Shown: positions 46,678 to 56,464 of the stretch, one piece after another
How positions within the stretch are numbered: the first letter of the stretch is position 1
How the letters are laid out: each line of letters opens with the position of its first letter
Assembly: GCF_029946165.1 (NCBI RefSeq)
Contig: NZ_JAQSDZ010000025.1
Span: 62,001 to 126,000 of the forward strand
DNA: 64,000 nucleotides
Direction of reading: 5' to 3'
Source of the DNA: Methylotenera sp.
GTDB taxonomy: Bacteria > Pseudomonadota > Gammaproteobacteria > Burkholderiales > Methylophilaceae
Notes under the pieces: generated by a model
Database searches by the model: none
What the model was told of the DNA's origin: nothing
Seen by the model: the letters and a program-made list of their open reading frames with translations, nothing else
Program-made: the position numbers and the translations under genes

Positions 46678-47949
46678 ATGAAGTATAAGCATGTTAAATC
46701 TAGGTTAGCTTGGGCATCACTTTTGATGCTGATGTTAGCTTGCGTACCTTGTGCAAATGCGAATAAGAAAGAACAATCAAAACAAAATTTGAACGATGTG
46801 CAACAACGTTTGGAAGCGCTAAAAAAGAAATTAGATAACTCGCAAGAAGCGCATAAAGACGCGGCTGACGCTCTAAAAGAAAGTGAGCAGGCGATTAGCG
46901 CAGCCAACAAAAAATTATACGAAATCAACCAAAAGCAACAACAAAATAAAAAAACACTGACGCAATTAAAGTCTGAATCTTTCAGTGCCAATCAAGCGCT
47001 TTCGCAACAGCAAAAATTGTTAAGTGCGCAGCTTTATCAGCAATACATTCAAGGCCAGCAAAGCTATTTACAAATGGTTTTGCAGAACGAGAGCCCAAGT
47101 GAGATCGCCCGCGATGTGCAATATTACTCATACGTCGCCAAGGCGCGGGCAACTCTCATTAACCAGATGCAGGGCAACTTAAATAAAATTAGCAAATTAA
47201 ATAATGCAACAGCCTCTACACTAAAACAAGTCGCGGATTTAAAGCAAAAACAAGTCGATGAAAAACGCGCTTTAGAAAGTCAAAAGAAAGAAAAGTCTAA
47301 GGTAGTCAGCAGCTTGTCTCAACAAATTGCATCGCAACGTAGCGAAATTAAGAAATTAACGCGCGATGAAAAAAGACTGTCTGAATTAGTTGCGCGCTTG
47401 GCGAAAATTATTCCGCCACCCCCTAAAAAAGCTCGCCCTAAACGTGAACCTACATCAGTCGCGAATAAGCCAGAAAATTCGAACAATAATAAGCCTCCTA
47501 AAGAAGTGTTGGCCAACAATATTGAACCTAGTCAGGAGTTTTCCGACTCAAACTTTGCGGCACTTAAAGGTAAGCTGCGCCTGCCTGTGCGGGGTGATGT
47601 GACGAATCGTTTCGGTTCTAGCCGCGAAGACACCGGCATTTCATGGAAAGGTTTATTTATTAAAGCTAGCGAAGGTGCTGAAGTGAAATCAGTCGCTACG
47701 GGTCGCGTAGTATTTGCCGACTGGTTGCGCGGTTTTGGCAATTTAATTATTTTAGACCATGGCAATGGCTTTATGAGCTTATACGGCAATAATCAGGCAG
47801 TTTTAAAACAAGTGGGAGACAGCGTGCGGCCAGGCGATGTGATTGCATCCGTTGGTAATAGTGGTGGCAATCAAACTAATGGGCTTTATTACGAGTTACG
47901 CAGTCAGAGCCGACCTTTTGATCCGCTAAGTTGGAGTAAAGTAAATTAG
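46678..47949 (+). CDS. envC: EnvC-like murein hydrolase activator
   Basis: Periplasmic activator of cell-division amidases. The 423-residue protein has a signal peptide (ending near ANA-NKK), a long coiled coil (about 35-245, rich in Gln, Lys and Leu), a proline-rich linker (PPPPKKARPKREP) and a C-terminal LytM/M23 fold. The zinc ligands of active M23 enzymes are missing: HxxxD is replaced around ISWKGLFI and HxH by GLYYELR. It should therefore act as an activator rather than an endopeptidase. I take the ATG at 46678, one base after the gpmI stop; a TTG at 46666 is in frame. Gene order gpmI-envC is conserved, usually followed by ctpA, which is absent here. Confidence 0.9.
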   Translation: MKYKHVKSRLAWASLLMLMLACVPCANANKKEQSKQNLNDVQQRLEALKKKLDNSQEAHKDAADALKESEQAISAANKKLYEINQKQQQNKKTLTQLKSESFSANQALSQQQKLLSAQLYQQYIQGQQSYLQMVLQNESPSEIARDVQYYSYVAKARATLINQMQGNLNKISKLNNATASTLKQVADLKQKQVDEKRALESQKKEKSKVVSSLSQQIASQRSEIKKLTRDEKRLSELVARLAKIIPPPPKKARPKREPTSVANKPENSNNNKPPKEVLANNIEPSQEFSDSNFAALKGKLRLPVRGDVTNRFGSSREDTGISWKGLFIKASEGAEVKSVATGRVVFADWLRGFGNLIILDHGNGFMSLYGNNQAVLKQVGDSVRPGDVIASVGNSGGNQTNGLYYELRSQSRPFDPLSWSKVN

Positions 47950-47997
47950 GAAGTTTTATTCTTGGATGAGAAATCCATCTCATGAACCTAAAAAAAT

Positions 47998-48037
47998 CCC
48001 ATTAAAAAAGCACGCCAATGCGTGCTTTTTTAATGGG
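47998..48037. terminator. bidirectional intrinsic terminator after envC
   Basis: A perfect 17-base stem, CCCATTAAAAAAGCACG (47998-48014) with CGTGCTTTTTTAATGGG (48021-48037), closes on a six-base loop CCAATG. Built-in A and T runs on both arms allow termination in both directions, for envC and for the convergent lipoprotein gene. Confidence 0.9.
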
Positions 48038-48063
48038 TAGCGAGAATGCTACTTTTAAATTTA

Positions 48064-48336
48064 TTACTGAGCTGCAGGTGCAGCTTCCGTAGTGGCTGCT
48101 GCATCAACAGCCGCTGCATCAAGCGTAATACCAGGTACACGCTCTTCAGCTGTTGGCTCATAACCGCCTGGGCCTGATGTTGCTTCTGCCGCTGGTTCTA
48201 CTGGAGCTGGCGCCTCAACAGCTGGGTTAGATACAGGTGCAGGAGCTTCAACTGGATCAGCCGCTTTTTCACCACAACCAACCAACAATAAACCTGTAAC
48301 ACTTGCTACCAATAAAGAACGTAAAAGTACTGACAT
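48064..48336 (-). CDS. small Ala/Pro/Glu-rich lipoprotein
   Basis: Function unknown. The 90-residue product has a signal peptide with lipobox LLVGC-G (about 17-21); the mature part is almost entirely Ala, Pro, Glu, Val and Thr (EAPAPVSNPAVEAPAPVEP), suggesting an extended, unfolded periplasmic tether. The ATG at 48336 is chosen because AAAGGAA lies five bases before it. It faces envC across the terminator at 47998-48037. Confidence 0.75.
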   Translation of the reverse strand: MSVLLRSLLVASVTGLLLVGCGEKAADPVEAPAPVSNPAVEAPAPVEPAAEATSGPGGYEPTAEERVPGITLDAAAVDAAATTEAAPAAQ

Positions 48337-48716
48337 AGTATTTCCTTTTTTTATATTTAAAAAAATCAAAAATTCTGGAACAAAAAACTTCAATACTTAA
48401 AATTGCATTGAATTCATAATTAAACATTCTATCGCAACTTTAATTCATTGTAATTAAATACTTAACTATAATTACATATTAAAGTAATTTATACTAGAAG
48501 GCGTAAAGGTCATCGAGGTAGATTTTACCTAAGATTCTCAAATTTGGTATTTTTTTATCATTTTTAACGGAATCCATAGAGATTAAAATAGTGATTAAAT
48601 AGTCATTAATGGGAATTGTAAATTTTCTATTATGCACACTTCAGATTGAAATTTTATTCATACTAAAGAAGTTAATTAAGTAAATCCCCAAGTGCTGCAC
48701 CGTTACAAAGGAAATA
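48337..48716. other. AT-rich gene-free spacer
   Basis: A 380-base stretch with no gene. It should contain the promoter of the lipoprotein gene to its left. One 8-base inverted pair, TGTAATTA/TAATTACA (48449-48456 and 48469-48476), stands out but could be chance in such AT-rich DNA. No RNA gene or terminator was recognised. Confidence 0.5.
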
Positions 48717-49079
48717 CTAAGCTGACGGCATTTGCGCCCTCACCGCGGCGCCTTTAGCATAAGCCTCAAGCTCATATGGATTTTGTCGATATCCTCTACG
48801 CGCTGCCCAGAGATATTTAAATACGTTCATGCCGGATAAATATTGCTCTACATGGGTGAGCTCATGCGCTAACAACTCTACTCCTCGAGTCGTATTGCAT
48901 TGATAAGCATGCTGACGAAAATAAATACGATGACCTAATACAACTGCACACATGCTTTTGCGTAACCAAAAAGGTGTGTAACCTTCAATTAGACGTGCCT
49001 TTATTAATGTTTCATGTTTGAAGTAAGGCTTATATAGCTGAAATTCAGCCAGACTTAATGGTCGCCCTTGCTCTCGCAT
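48717..49079 (-). CDS. small DUF4157-like putative metallopeptidase
   Basis: A 120-residue protein whose only clear motif is the zinc-binding HELTHVEQY (about residues 77-85), the signature of the DUF4157/eCIS-core type proteins. Two arginine/lysine-rich segments flank it, and no signal peptide is seen. I take the ATG at 49079, four bases after the yjbQ stop; a TTG at 49094 overlapping yjbQ is possible. No phage-tail-like genes are near, so an eCIS role is not supported. The substrate is unknown. Confidence 0.7.
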   Translation of the reverse strand: MREQGRPLSLAEFQLYKPYFKHETLIKARLIEGYTPFWLRKSMCAVVLGHRIYFRQHAYQCNTTRGVELLAHELTHVEQYLSGMNVFKYLWAARRGYRQNPYELEAYAKGAAVRAQMPSA

Positions 49080-49083
49080 TAAG

Positions 49084-49503
49084 CTACTCGCCAATCAAAT
49101 GTAAAATGACTTTACGTGAACTGGCTACATGCCTATGTTCATACAAAAAAATGCCTTGCCATTGGCCTAAAGCGGCTTTCCCATCAATAAGTGGTATCGA
49201 TAAGCTAGTTTGTGTCAGTGCCGTACGCACATGCGCAGGCATATCATCTGGCCCTTCAACGGTATGAATAAACAATGGATCGCCATCTGGTACTAGGCGC
49301 TTAAAGAAGGCCTCCATATCAACCAGCACATCATCATCGTAATTTTCATTAATCAAAAGGCTAGCAGAAGTATGTTGAATATAAAGCGTGATAAGCCCTG
49401 TATGAAAACCACTTTGCTCGGCCCAAGAAGTCACCTCTTGAGTTATATCGTAAAGCTTTCTACCTTTAGTACTTACGTTAATTTGATGGGTAATTTGTTG
49501 CAT
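49084..49503 (-). CDS. yjbQ: YjbQ family protein (UPF0047)
   Basis: A 139-residue member of the YjbQ family, a small fold for which weak thiamine-phosphate-synthase activity has been reported in Escherichia coli. Family motifs are GLITLYIQHTSASLLINEN and the histidine-bearing FIHTVEGPDDMPAHVRTAL, and the end GQWQGIFLYEHRHVASSRKVILHL. It precedes the small DUF4157-like gene on the same strand. Confidence 0.88.
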   Translation of the reverse strand: MQQITHQINVSTKGRKLYDITQEVTSWAEQSGFHTGLITLYIQHTSASLLINENYDDDVLVDMEAFFKRLVPDGDPLFIHTVEGPDDMPAHVRTALTQTSLSIPLIDGKAALGQWQGIFLYEHRHVASSRKVILHLIGE

Positions 49504-49552
49504 AAAATCTCTACTAGTTTTTATTTAGATTATTAATCATTACTTGATTATT

Positions 49553-50131
49553 TTACCAACACCCTAACGGAAAACCAAAGCTGGCGCCAAATCCTGAGCG
49601 ATAACCAAAACGTGATCCAAATGCTCCATAGCCGTAGGGACGCCCATAATAGCCGTACCCACAGAATGGATCATACATGCGCTGTTGCCTTTCTTGCCAT
49701 TGTTGCCGTTTAAGTTTTTCCAACTCAACACGTTTGTTTTTTTCACGTTGATTGATTTCCTCAGCCACATTGTTTTTAAGCGCAAGTTCACGGCTGGTAT
49801 GAATGTAATCTAGCACTTTGTTATCAACGCCTCTTTTATTCAGATTAACAACCTGACTTGGCGTTAAGTCATATGAAGAATTGCTGAGGCGAATTTTTTC
49901 TATAAGCTCATCGGCGGTCAGACCACTTTTTGTCAGGCTAACCAAATCATCTAAACTCAAAGTGGCAATTGGTTTGGGCATAATTCTGGCAAGCTCTTCC
50001 TCAGAAATTCTGTCGATTTTCTGTGAGTTAGCACCTGAGTATTGGTTATTACTTGCGCAAGCGGCTAACACCAGACATGCTGCAAAAATAAAAACGGGTT
50101 TGCAGCGAGAGAGCAGTTTAGTCATCTTCAA
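49553..50131 (-). CDS. lipoprotein with Gly/Tyr/Phe-rich tail
   Basis: Function unknown. The 192-residue product has a lipobox LAAC-A (about 22-25), two short helix-turn segments (LSLDDLVSLTKSGLTADELIEKI and LTPSQVVNLNKRGVDNKVLDYI) repeated in pattern, a charged helical stretch, and a C-terminal tail very rich in Gly, Tyr, Phe and Arg, bounded by cysteines (CGYGYYGRPYGYGAF to GCW). It is 11 bases downstream of the lytic transglycosylase gene, so a cell-envelope role is plausible. Confidence 0.72.
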   Translation of the reverse strand: MKMTKLLSRCKPVFIFAACLVLAACASNNQYSGANSQKIDRISEEELARIMPKPIATLSLDDLVSLTKSGLTADELIEKIRLSNSSYDLTPSQVVNLNKRGVDNKVLDYIHTSRELALKNNVAEEINQREKNKRVELEKLKRQQWQERQQRMYDPFCGYGYYGRPYGYGAFGSRFGYRSGFGASFGFPLGCW

Positions 50132-50142
50132 TCTCCTTCGCG

Positions 50143-51102
50143 TTATAAACGGCGCTTTGCATGAATAGCGTCTAAAACTGGTGAAGGTTCGGTTATTTGC
50201 GCATCATAAGCATGCGTTTTAAACGGGTAACGTGCTTGCACCTTTTTCACATACAGCTTGGTTTCAGCAAAGGGTGGAATACCTTTATACTTGTTCACAG
50301 CGCCCTCACCTGCGTTATAGGCCGCCACGGTGAGCGCAACATCACCCTTAAAGTAAGCTAATAACCAACGTAAATAGGCAACGCCCCCTTTAATATTTTG
50401 TGTGGCGTTGTAGGCATTTTTAACGTTAAACCGCTCGGCGGTATCTGGGATTAACTGCATCAAACCTTGCGCCTCTTTGTTTGACGTAGCCACATTATTG
50501 AAGTTCGATTCCACTGAAATAATCGATAACACTAGCTTTTCATCGACTTTGTACCATTTAGAAATTGTATTCACCAAGCGCAATACCCAGCGTTTGTTTT
50601 TTGGCAAATTGGCAATGTATTGATCGATTTCTGGCGTTTCTTTAGTGAGTGCAATGTTAGATGAAAGTCCTTTTTCTGGCGCAACATCAGCGAGCACACA
50701 GGGCGGTGTTGCCGAGGTTTTAATCTCTATCGTTTCAAGCATTTTCTGCGCTTCGAAATGCCCATGTGTAGAGGCGATACCAAATAAATTAGCCGCATAA
50801 TCACGGTTTTCTGGCACGCCACGCCCAAATGCATAAAGCATACCTAATCTGTAGACCGCTTCTGCGCTGCCATAGCGAGCCGCTTGGCAGTACATATCAG
50901 CGGCTTTCCACGCACCATCTGGATCGACTTCATCACCGGCCAGCACATTGGCGTGCATTAGTAAATCTTTAGTAATAGGTGGCTCATTGTCAAAAACCTG
51001 GAGCTCTTGCGCGCTAAATGCGGCATGTGCAATGCTTGCTGTCATTAAACATACAGCAAGCATTGCACTGATAAAACTAGGTTTCAGTCGCTCTTTTGAC
51101 AA
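50143..51102 (-). CDS. lytic transglycosylase with Sel1-like repeats
   Basis: Periplasmic enzyme expected to cleave peptidoglycan between MurNAc and GlcNAc. The 319-residue protein has a signal peptide (ending AHA-AF), one or two Sel1/TPR-like repeats (AAKMYC... as AARYGSAEAVYRLGMLYAFGRG), and a C-terminal SLT domain with the catalytic glutamate in SIISVESNFNN (about 200), followed by GLMQLIPDTAERF and the late VAAYNAGEGAVNKY. It lies between clpB (24 bases upstream) and the Gly/Tyr-rich lipoprotein gene. Confidence 0.88.
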   Translation of the reverse strand: MSKERLKPSFISAMLAVCLMTASIAHAAFSAQELQVFDNEPPITKDLLMHANVLAGDEVDPDGAWKAADMYCQAARYGSAEAVYRLGMLYAFGRGVPENRDYAANLFGIASTHGHFEAQKMLETIEIKTSATPPCVLADVAPEKGLSSNIALTKETPEIDQYIANLPKNKRWVLRLVNTISKWYKVDEKLVLSIISVESNFNNVATSNKEAQGLMQLIPDTAERFNVKNAYNATQNIKGGVAYLRWLLAYFKGDVALTVAAYNAGEGAVNKYKGIPPFAETKLYVKKVQARYPFKTHAYDAQITEPSPVLDAIHAKRRL

Positions 51103-51126
51103 ATAAAGCCCTTAAATTATGACACA

Positions 51127-53718
51127 TTAAACTGCAGATTTTGCGAAGACAATCTTACCCGCTTTAACATCCACCTTGATAATATCTTTAGCCGCAAAAT
51201 TTCCAGTCAGAATTTCACGTGAGAGTGGATTTTCAATCTCAGACTGAATCGCACGTTTTAGTGGTCGCGCACCATAGACTGGATCAAAACCCGCATTGGC
51301 AATTTCGGCTATCGCAGCATCGGTAAATTCTATTTGCATATCCATCGCGGCTAGGCGTTTTGCTAAGTATTGCAACTGAATTTCTGCAATCGCTTTAATA
51401 TTATCTTCACCCAATGCGTGGAAAACGACTACTTCATCGATACGGTTGACGAACTCAGGTCTAAAGTGTGATTTCACTTCACCCATTACAGCCAATTTAA
51501 CTACTTGGTAATCTTGATCGGCCATACTTTGGATCATCTGAGAACCTAAATTCGATGTCATAATAATCACTGTGTTTTTAAAATCCACAGTGCGACCTTG
51601 ACCATCCGTTAAGCGTCCATCATCCAGCACTTGTAGCAACACGTTGAATACGTCAGGGTGGGCTTTTTCAACCTCATCTAACAGAATGACGCTGTATGGT
51701 TTACGACGCACAGCTTCTGTTAACGTGCCGCCTTCTTCATAACCCACATATCCTGGGGGCGCACCAATCATACGAGCAACGGAGTGTTTCTCCATAAACT
51801 CACTCATATCGATACGAATTAAATGGTCTTCAGAATCAAACAAAAAGCCTGCTAATGCTTTGCAAAGCTCAGTTTTACCAACACCTGTTGGGCCCAAAAA
51901 TAAGAAACTACCGTAAGGGCGATTAGGGTCGCCTAAGCCAGAGCGCGAACGACGAATCGCATCCGATACCAAGCGCACCGCTTCATCTTGTCCTACTACA
52001 CGTTCATGCAACTTGGTTTCCATGGTTAACAGTTTGCCGCGCTCTCCTTGCATCATTTTAGAAACAGGGATACCTGTCGCGCGGCTCACAACCTCGGCGA
52101 TTTCATCTGCACCTACTTCAGTACGCAACATTTTGTGTTTAATTTGAGTGGTAGTCGCTTCAGAGCTAGAAGCTTGTTTTAACTGATCCTCGAGCGCTGG
52201 CAATTTGCCATATTGCAACTCAGAAACTTTTTGCCATTCTCCGTTGCGCGTGGCTTCTTCCATCTCAAACTTGATTTTTTCAATCGCTTCTTTAATGTGT
52301 GCAGAGCCTTGAACTTGGGCTTTTTCGGCTTTCCAAATATCCTCTAAATCGGCATATTCTTTTTCTAGGCGAGCAAATTCCTCTTCAATTAGACTAAAGC
52401 GTTTTTTACTTCCTTCATCTTTTTCGCGACGCACTGCTTCACGCTCAATTTTGAGCTGAATCATGCGGCGTTCAAGCTTATCCATCACCTCTGGCTTGGA
52501 ATCGATTTCCATCTTAATGCGAGAAGCCGCTTCATCAATCAAGTCAATCGCTTTATCAGGTAGGAATCGGTCTGTGATGTAACGATGGCTAAGTTCAGCC
52601 GCTGCCACGATTGCGGGATCGGTAATCTCCACGCCATGATGCAACTCATATTTCTCTTGTAAGCCACGTAAAATCGCAATAGTGGCTTCTACTGTAGGTT
52701 CATCCACCAATACTTTTTGAAAGCGGCGCTCCAAAGCGGCATCTTTTTCAATATATTTACGGTATTCATCTAAAGTTGTTGCGCCTACGCAATGTAACTC
52801 ACCACGTGCTAAAGCGGGTTTTAACATATTGCCCGCATCCATCGCGCCTTCTGATTTACCCGCACCAACCATGGTATGAATTTCGTCAATAAAGACTATG
52901 GTTTGGCCTTCATCTTGCGCCAACTCTTTTAACACTGATTTCAAACGCTCTTCAAAGTCACCACGATATTTAGCGCCAGCTAATAAAGCTGCCATATCTA
53001 GAGACAAGACTTTTTTACCTTTGAGCGAATCTGGCACTTCACCATTAACAATACGCTGTGCTAAACCTTCGACAATCGCGGTTTTACCAACGCCAGGTTC
53101 GCCGATTAATACCGGGTTATTTTTTGTACGACGCCCGAGAATTTGAATGGTACGGCGAATTTCATCATCACGACCAATGACAGGGTCTAGCTTGCCCATT
53201 CGGGCGCGTTCAGTTAAATCCAAGGTATATTTTTTTAACGCTTCGCGGTTAGATTCCGCATCAGATTCATTCACTTGCTCACCGCCACGCACTTCATTAA
53301 TCGCTTGGTCCAACGCAGATTTCGACAAGCCATTGGCTTTAAGCAATTTACCTGCTGCGCCTTTATCTTCGGTTAATGCCAACAAAAACATCTCGCTCGC
53401 GATAAAACTATCGCCGCGTTTTAAGGCTAGTTTATCGGTCACATTCAGCAAGTTATTCAAGTCACGTGAGATAGCCACCTCGCCAGAACTATCAGTTGAT
53501 TTTGCTAAATTGCCTATTGCAGCAGTCAGCGCTGTTTTAAGCGGCGCCAAATGGACGCCCGCATGCGCCAGCAACGAAGAAGTGCCTCCATCTTCTTGCA
53601 TTATTAACGCAGAAAGTAGGTGTAAGGCCTCTATGGTTGGGCTATCATTAGCGACTGCTAGACTTTGTGCATCGTTAAGTGCCTGTTGAAATTTTGTTGT
53701 TAGTTTATCAAAACGCAT
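51127..53718 (-). CDS. clpB: ATP-dependent disaggregase ClpB
   Basis: Hsp100 ring ATPase that, with DnaK, pulls proteins out of aggregates. The 863-residue protein has the N domain (about 1-145), NBD1 with GEPGVGKTA and [13 protein letters not shown], a coiled-coil middle domain ([21 protein letters not shown] to [11 protein letters not shown]), and NBD2 with [15 protein letters not shown] and [15 protein letters not shown]. The ATG at 53718 has GGAG eight bases before it; the frame is open further upstream without a ribosome binding site. A sigma-32-like promoter lies just upstream. Confidence 0.97.
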   Translation of the reverse strand: MRFDKLTTKFQQALNDAQSLAVANDSPTIEALHLLSALIMQEDGGTSSLLAHAGVHLAPLKTALTAAIGNLAKSTDSSGEVAISRDLNNLLNVTDKLALKRGDSFIASEMFLLALTEDKGAAGKLLKANGLSKSALDQAINEVRGGEQVNESDAESNREALKKYTLDLTERARMGKLDPVIGRDDEIRRTIQILGRRTKNNPVLIGEPGVGKTAIVEGLAQRIVNGEVPDSLKGKKVLSLDMAALLAGAKYRGDFEERLKSVLKELAQDEGQTIVFIDEIHTMVGAGKSEGAMDAGNMLKPALARGELHCVGATTLDEYRKYIEKDAALERRFQKVLVDEPTVEATIAILRGLQEKYELHHGVEITDPAIVAAAELSHRYITDRFLPDKAIDLIDEAASRIKMEIDSKPEVMDKLERRMIQLKIEREAVRREKDEGSKKRFSLIEEEFARLEKEYADLEDIWKAEKAQVQGSAHIKEAIEKIKFEMEEATRNGEWQKVSELQYGKLPALEDQLKQASSSEATTTQIKHKMLRTEVGADEIAEVVSRATGIPVSKMMQGERGKLLTMETKLHERVVGQDEAVRLVSDAIRRSRSGLGDPNRPYGSFLFLGPTGVGKTELCKALAGFLFDSEDHLIRIDMSEFMEKHSVARMIGAPPGYVGYEEGGTLTEAVRRKPYSVILLDEVEKAHPDVFNVLLQVLDDGRLTDGQGRTVDFKNTVIIMTSNLGSQMIQSMADQDYQVVKLAVMGEVKSHFRPEFVNRIDEVVVFHALGEDNIKAIAEIQLQYLAKRLAAMDMQIEFTDAAIAEIANAGFDPVYGARPLKRAIQSEIENPLSREILTGNFAAKDIIKVDVKAGKIVFAKSAV

Positions 53719-53747
53719 TTTTAACTCCGTTTCAGTTGATATAAGTC

Positions 53748-53778
53748 TAATATGGGGCTTAACTGCTGATTTACAATG
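53748..53778 (-). promoter_or_regulatory. sigma-32 (heat-shock) type promoter of clpB
   Basis: On the minus strand CATTGTAAA (53778-53770) is followed after 12 bases by CCCCATATTA (53757-53748). The second element is a near-perfect match to the sigma-32 -10 consensus CCCCATnTa; the first is a fair match to CTTGAAA. It lies 30 bases before the clpB start codon, as expected for a heat-shock gene. Confidence 0.65.
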
Positions 53779-53871
53779 CAAACTAATGCTCTGCAACTAA
53801 ATTAAATATCTTAAACTTCTTAGTAAAAAAACTCTCTAAATGCTGAATTAATTTTATTAGCATGTAGTTAA

Positions 53872-56220
53872 TTGTTTGGAAAAATTTTGCTTACTAGCGC
53901 GCCAACTACCGATATTTTCAGCGATGAATCAAACTCGCCAAATCCATCTTGGGTGATTTTAGATACTCAAGATCAATGGCAAGCGTTTAGCCAAGCTGCG
54001 GCTAACGATCCCACGCACTCACTTGTTGAATCTAGCTTATTGCTAGATGGCTTACGCTGTGCGGCTTGCTCTGGCACCATAGAACGAGGCTTGGGCGAGT
54101 TGCCGGGCGTAGTGAGTGCAAGAGTGAGTATGTCAAAAAAGCGCGCCTCTGTGGTTTGGTCGCCAACTTTAACTAAACCGTCAACGATACTCAGCGCTAT
54201 TCAATCCATGGGCTACAGCGCAAATCCTGCATCGCATAATGAAAACCAACTGAACGTAACTAAGAAAAGTCGAGCCGCATTTTGGCGTTGGTTAGTGGCT
54301 GGCTTTTGCATGATGCAGGTAATGATGTATGCAAGCCCAAGCTACTTTACCAAAGCTGGCGACATTGCGCCAGATATCGCGATCTTGCTTAATTGGGCAT
54401 CTTGGATATTAAGTTTGCCAGTATTAGTGTTCTCAAGCAGTACGTTTTTTGCAAATGCTTTTAGAGATTTAAAGCACCGACAAGTCAGCATGGATTTACC
54501 TGTGGCATTGGGCATAGCCATTACTTTTATCGTAAGCTCTGCTGCCACATTTGCCCCACACGGCTGGTGGGGCGATAAAATCTACTTCGACTCGCTCACC
54601 ATGTTCGTGTTCTTTTTGCTTTCTGCCAGACTCATTGAAGTGAAATTGCACAGCAAAACACTAGGCTCGATGGAAGCTTTAGTTAGCCGCATTCCAGAAA
54701 ATATCGAACGCCAAAATTTAGACGGTTCATATACTCGCGTGTTAAACAGCCAGCTTAAAGTAGGCGATATTGCTCGCGTGCACATAGGCGAGGCGTTTCC
54801 AGCCGATGGCAAACTGGTGTTAGGTGACACCCGCGTGGATGAATCGCTACTCACGGGTGAATCCACGCCCATACAAAAAAACCTGCATGACAAGGTAGTT
54901 GCTGGCAGTTACAACTTAGGTCAAACCGTGAACATAGTGTTGGAAACCATTGGTGAATCCACACAATACGGGCAGATTGTTAACTTAATCAATCAAGCCG
55001 CAATTGAAAAACCAAGACTTTCACAACTGGCTGATCGCGTTGCTAGACCATTTCTGCTGTTCGTCATTTTAAGCGCAGTGGTTGCCGCAGCCTTGTTATG
55101 GAATGTAGACCACGCTCGTGCATTAATGACAGCCGCCGCTGTGTTAATTGTCACCTGCCCTTGTGCGCTATCTTTAGCCACACCTGCCGCCATGCTATCG
55201 AGCGCCAGCGCCTTTGTAAAACGTGGCATTTTAATTAGGCGTTTGCAGGCTATAGAAAGTATTGCCAATATCGACACCGTAATTTTCGATAAAACGGGCA
55301 CATTGACTGAAGACCATATCGAAGTGCAATCTATTACATTTAAACAAGGGTTTACAGAAAACGGTGTGCTAGCTTTAGCCGCAGCCGTGGCGCAACACTC
55401 TATGCACCCTGTTTCGCGAGCTTTGGTCAGCGCAAGTCAGCAACGTGGCGCACAAGAGTCGCCAATAATATTAAACAACATCCAAGAGGTGGTTGGTGCT
55501 GGCATTAGCGCATCGCTACAAGCTAACGCGACCAATGCAGACTTAGTCAATACGAACTTGAAGCTCGGCTCAGCCAAGTTTTGCGGGGTTTCGGAGCCTA
55601 GCGAACTATCTCAACAAGTATTTCTTGCTGATGCAAATGGCTGGCTAGCAACTTTTAGTTTGCATGAAGCGGTTAAACACAATGCTGCACTAGCCATTCA
55701 ACAATTAAAAGACGCTCATCTAAGCGTAGAACTTTTATCTGGCGACCAAGCGCATACGGTCATCAATACCGCTAAAGAAATTGGCATTACTCAATTTCAA
55801 GCCGCATGTAGCCCACAAGAAAAACTTTCACGATTACAAACACTCAAACAACAAGGCAAGAACATACTCATGGTAGGTGATGGCTTAAATGATGGGCCAA
55901 TTTTAGCCAGCGCCCATGTTTCAATCGCCATGGGTAAAGGGGTACCACTTACACTAGCACATGCTGATTACGTTTTATTGAATGGCGACATTAGCCAAAT
56001 TCCGCAGTTGATTCAGCATGCGCGAAAAACCATGGCCATAATCAAACAAAATATCGCTTGGGCCATCGTTTACAACCTCGTCTGTATTCCACTAGCCTTT
56101 TTTGGCGTATTATCGGCTTGGTTAGCGGGCTTAGGCATGGCAGTGAGTTCTATCATCGTGGTGCTAAATGCTTTGCGATTAACTACTTTTTCTGAAACTT
56201 TAGATACGAAGGCCAAATAA
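53872..56220 (+). CDS. ccoI: copper-translocating P-type ATPase, CcoI/FixI type
   Basis: Inner-membrane P1B ATPase supplying copper for cbb3-type cytochrome oxidase assembly. The 782-residue protein has an N-terminal segment typical of CcoI, an HMA domain with metal site CAAC (LDGLRCAACSGTIE, about 60), membrane helices with the CPC motif (VTCPCALSLATPAAML, about 428), the phosphorylation site DKTGTLTED, and GDGLNDGP. The start is uncertain; TTG at 53872 is the earliest, and a TTG at 53887 has GGA six bases upstream. ccoS overlaps its stop codon. The oxidase genes ccoNOP are not in the window. Confidence 0.9.
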   Translation: MFGKILLTSAPTTDIFSDESNSPNPSWVILDTQDQWQAFSQAAANDPTHSLVESSLLLDGLRCAACSGTIERGLGELPGVVSARVSMSKKRASVVWSPTLTKPSTILSAIQSMGYSANPASHNENQLNVTKKSRAAFWRWLVAGFCMMQVMMYASPSYFTKAGDIAPDIAILLNWASWILSLPVLVFSSSTFFANAFRDLKHRQVSMDLPVALGIAITFIVSSAATFAPHGWWGDKIYFDSLTMFVFFLLSARLIEVKLHSKTLGSMEALVSRIPENIERQNLDGSYTRVLNSQLKVGDIARVHIGEAFPADGKLVLGDTRVDESLLTGESTPIQKNLHDKVVAGSYNLGQTVNIVLETIGESTQYGQIVNLINQAAIEKPRLSQLADRVARPFLLFVILSAVVAAALLWNVDHARALMTAAAVLIVTCPCALSLATPAAMLSSASAFVKRGILIRRLQAIESIANIDTVIFDKTGTLTEDHIEVQSITFKQGFTENGVLALAAAVAQHSMHPVSRALVSASQQRGAQESPIILNNIQEVVGAGISASLQANATNADLVNTNLKLGSAKFCGVSEPSELSQQVFLADANGWLATFSLHEAVKHNAALAIQQLKDAHLSVELLSGDQAHTVINTAKEIGITQFQAACSPQEKLSRLQTLKQQGKNILMVGDGLNDGPILASAHVSIAMGKGVPLTLAHADYVLLNGDISQIPQLIQHARKTMAIIKQNIAWAIVYNLVCIPLAFFGVLSAWLAGLGMAVSSIIVVLNALRLTTFSETLDTKAK

Positions 56221-56363
56221 TGGATATTTTATTTATACTTGTGCCGTTGTCAGTGGTAATGGGTTTGGTTGTACTTGGCGGGCTGTGGTGGGCGGTTTAT
56301 CGCGGCCAATTTGAAGACATTGAAGAAGAAGGCCGACGCATTTTTGAGGAAGATAAAGAATAG
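56220..56363 (+). CDS. ccoS: cbb3-type oxidase assembly protein CcoS
   Basis: A 47-residue membrane protein whose ATG overlaps the ccoI stop (TAATG). It begins MDILFILVPLSVVMGLVV with one membrane helix, continues LGGLWWAVYRGQFEDIEEEG, and ends in an acidic tail. The WWAVYRGQFEDIE-type motif is characteristic of CcoS/FixS, a small protein needed for cofactor loading of cbb3 oxidase. Position directly after ccoI supports the call. Confidence 0.9.
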   Translation: MDILFILVPLSVVMGLVVLGGLWWAVYRGQFEDIEEEGRRIFEEDKE

Positions 56364-56464
56364 TCTGCTTAGCTTAAATTAAAATATTTCTATTCATTTC
56401 CTGCAATTAAAACTGAGCTCAACTCTCAATAAACAACTAGCCTACCCCATACCTTAAATCGAAT

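Noticed and set aside
48449-48476. TGTAATTA/TAATTACA as a regulator site
   Set aside because: Only 8 bases per arm in very AT-rich DNA; chance is a fair explanation.
48717-49079. The HELTH protein as part of a contractile injection system
   Set aside because: No sheath, tube, baseplate or toxin genes are present anywhere in the window.
53147-53689. A 180-codon open frame on the plus strand opposite clpB
   Set aside because: It is antisense to a well-conserved part of ClpB, has no ribosome binding site and no recognisable domain.
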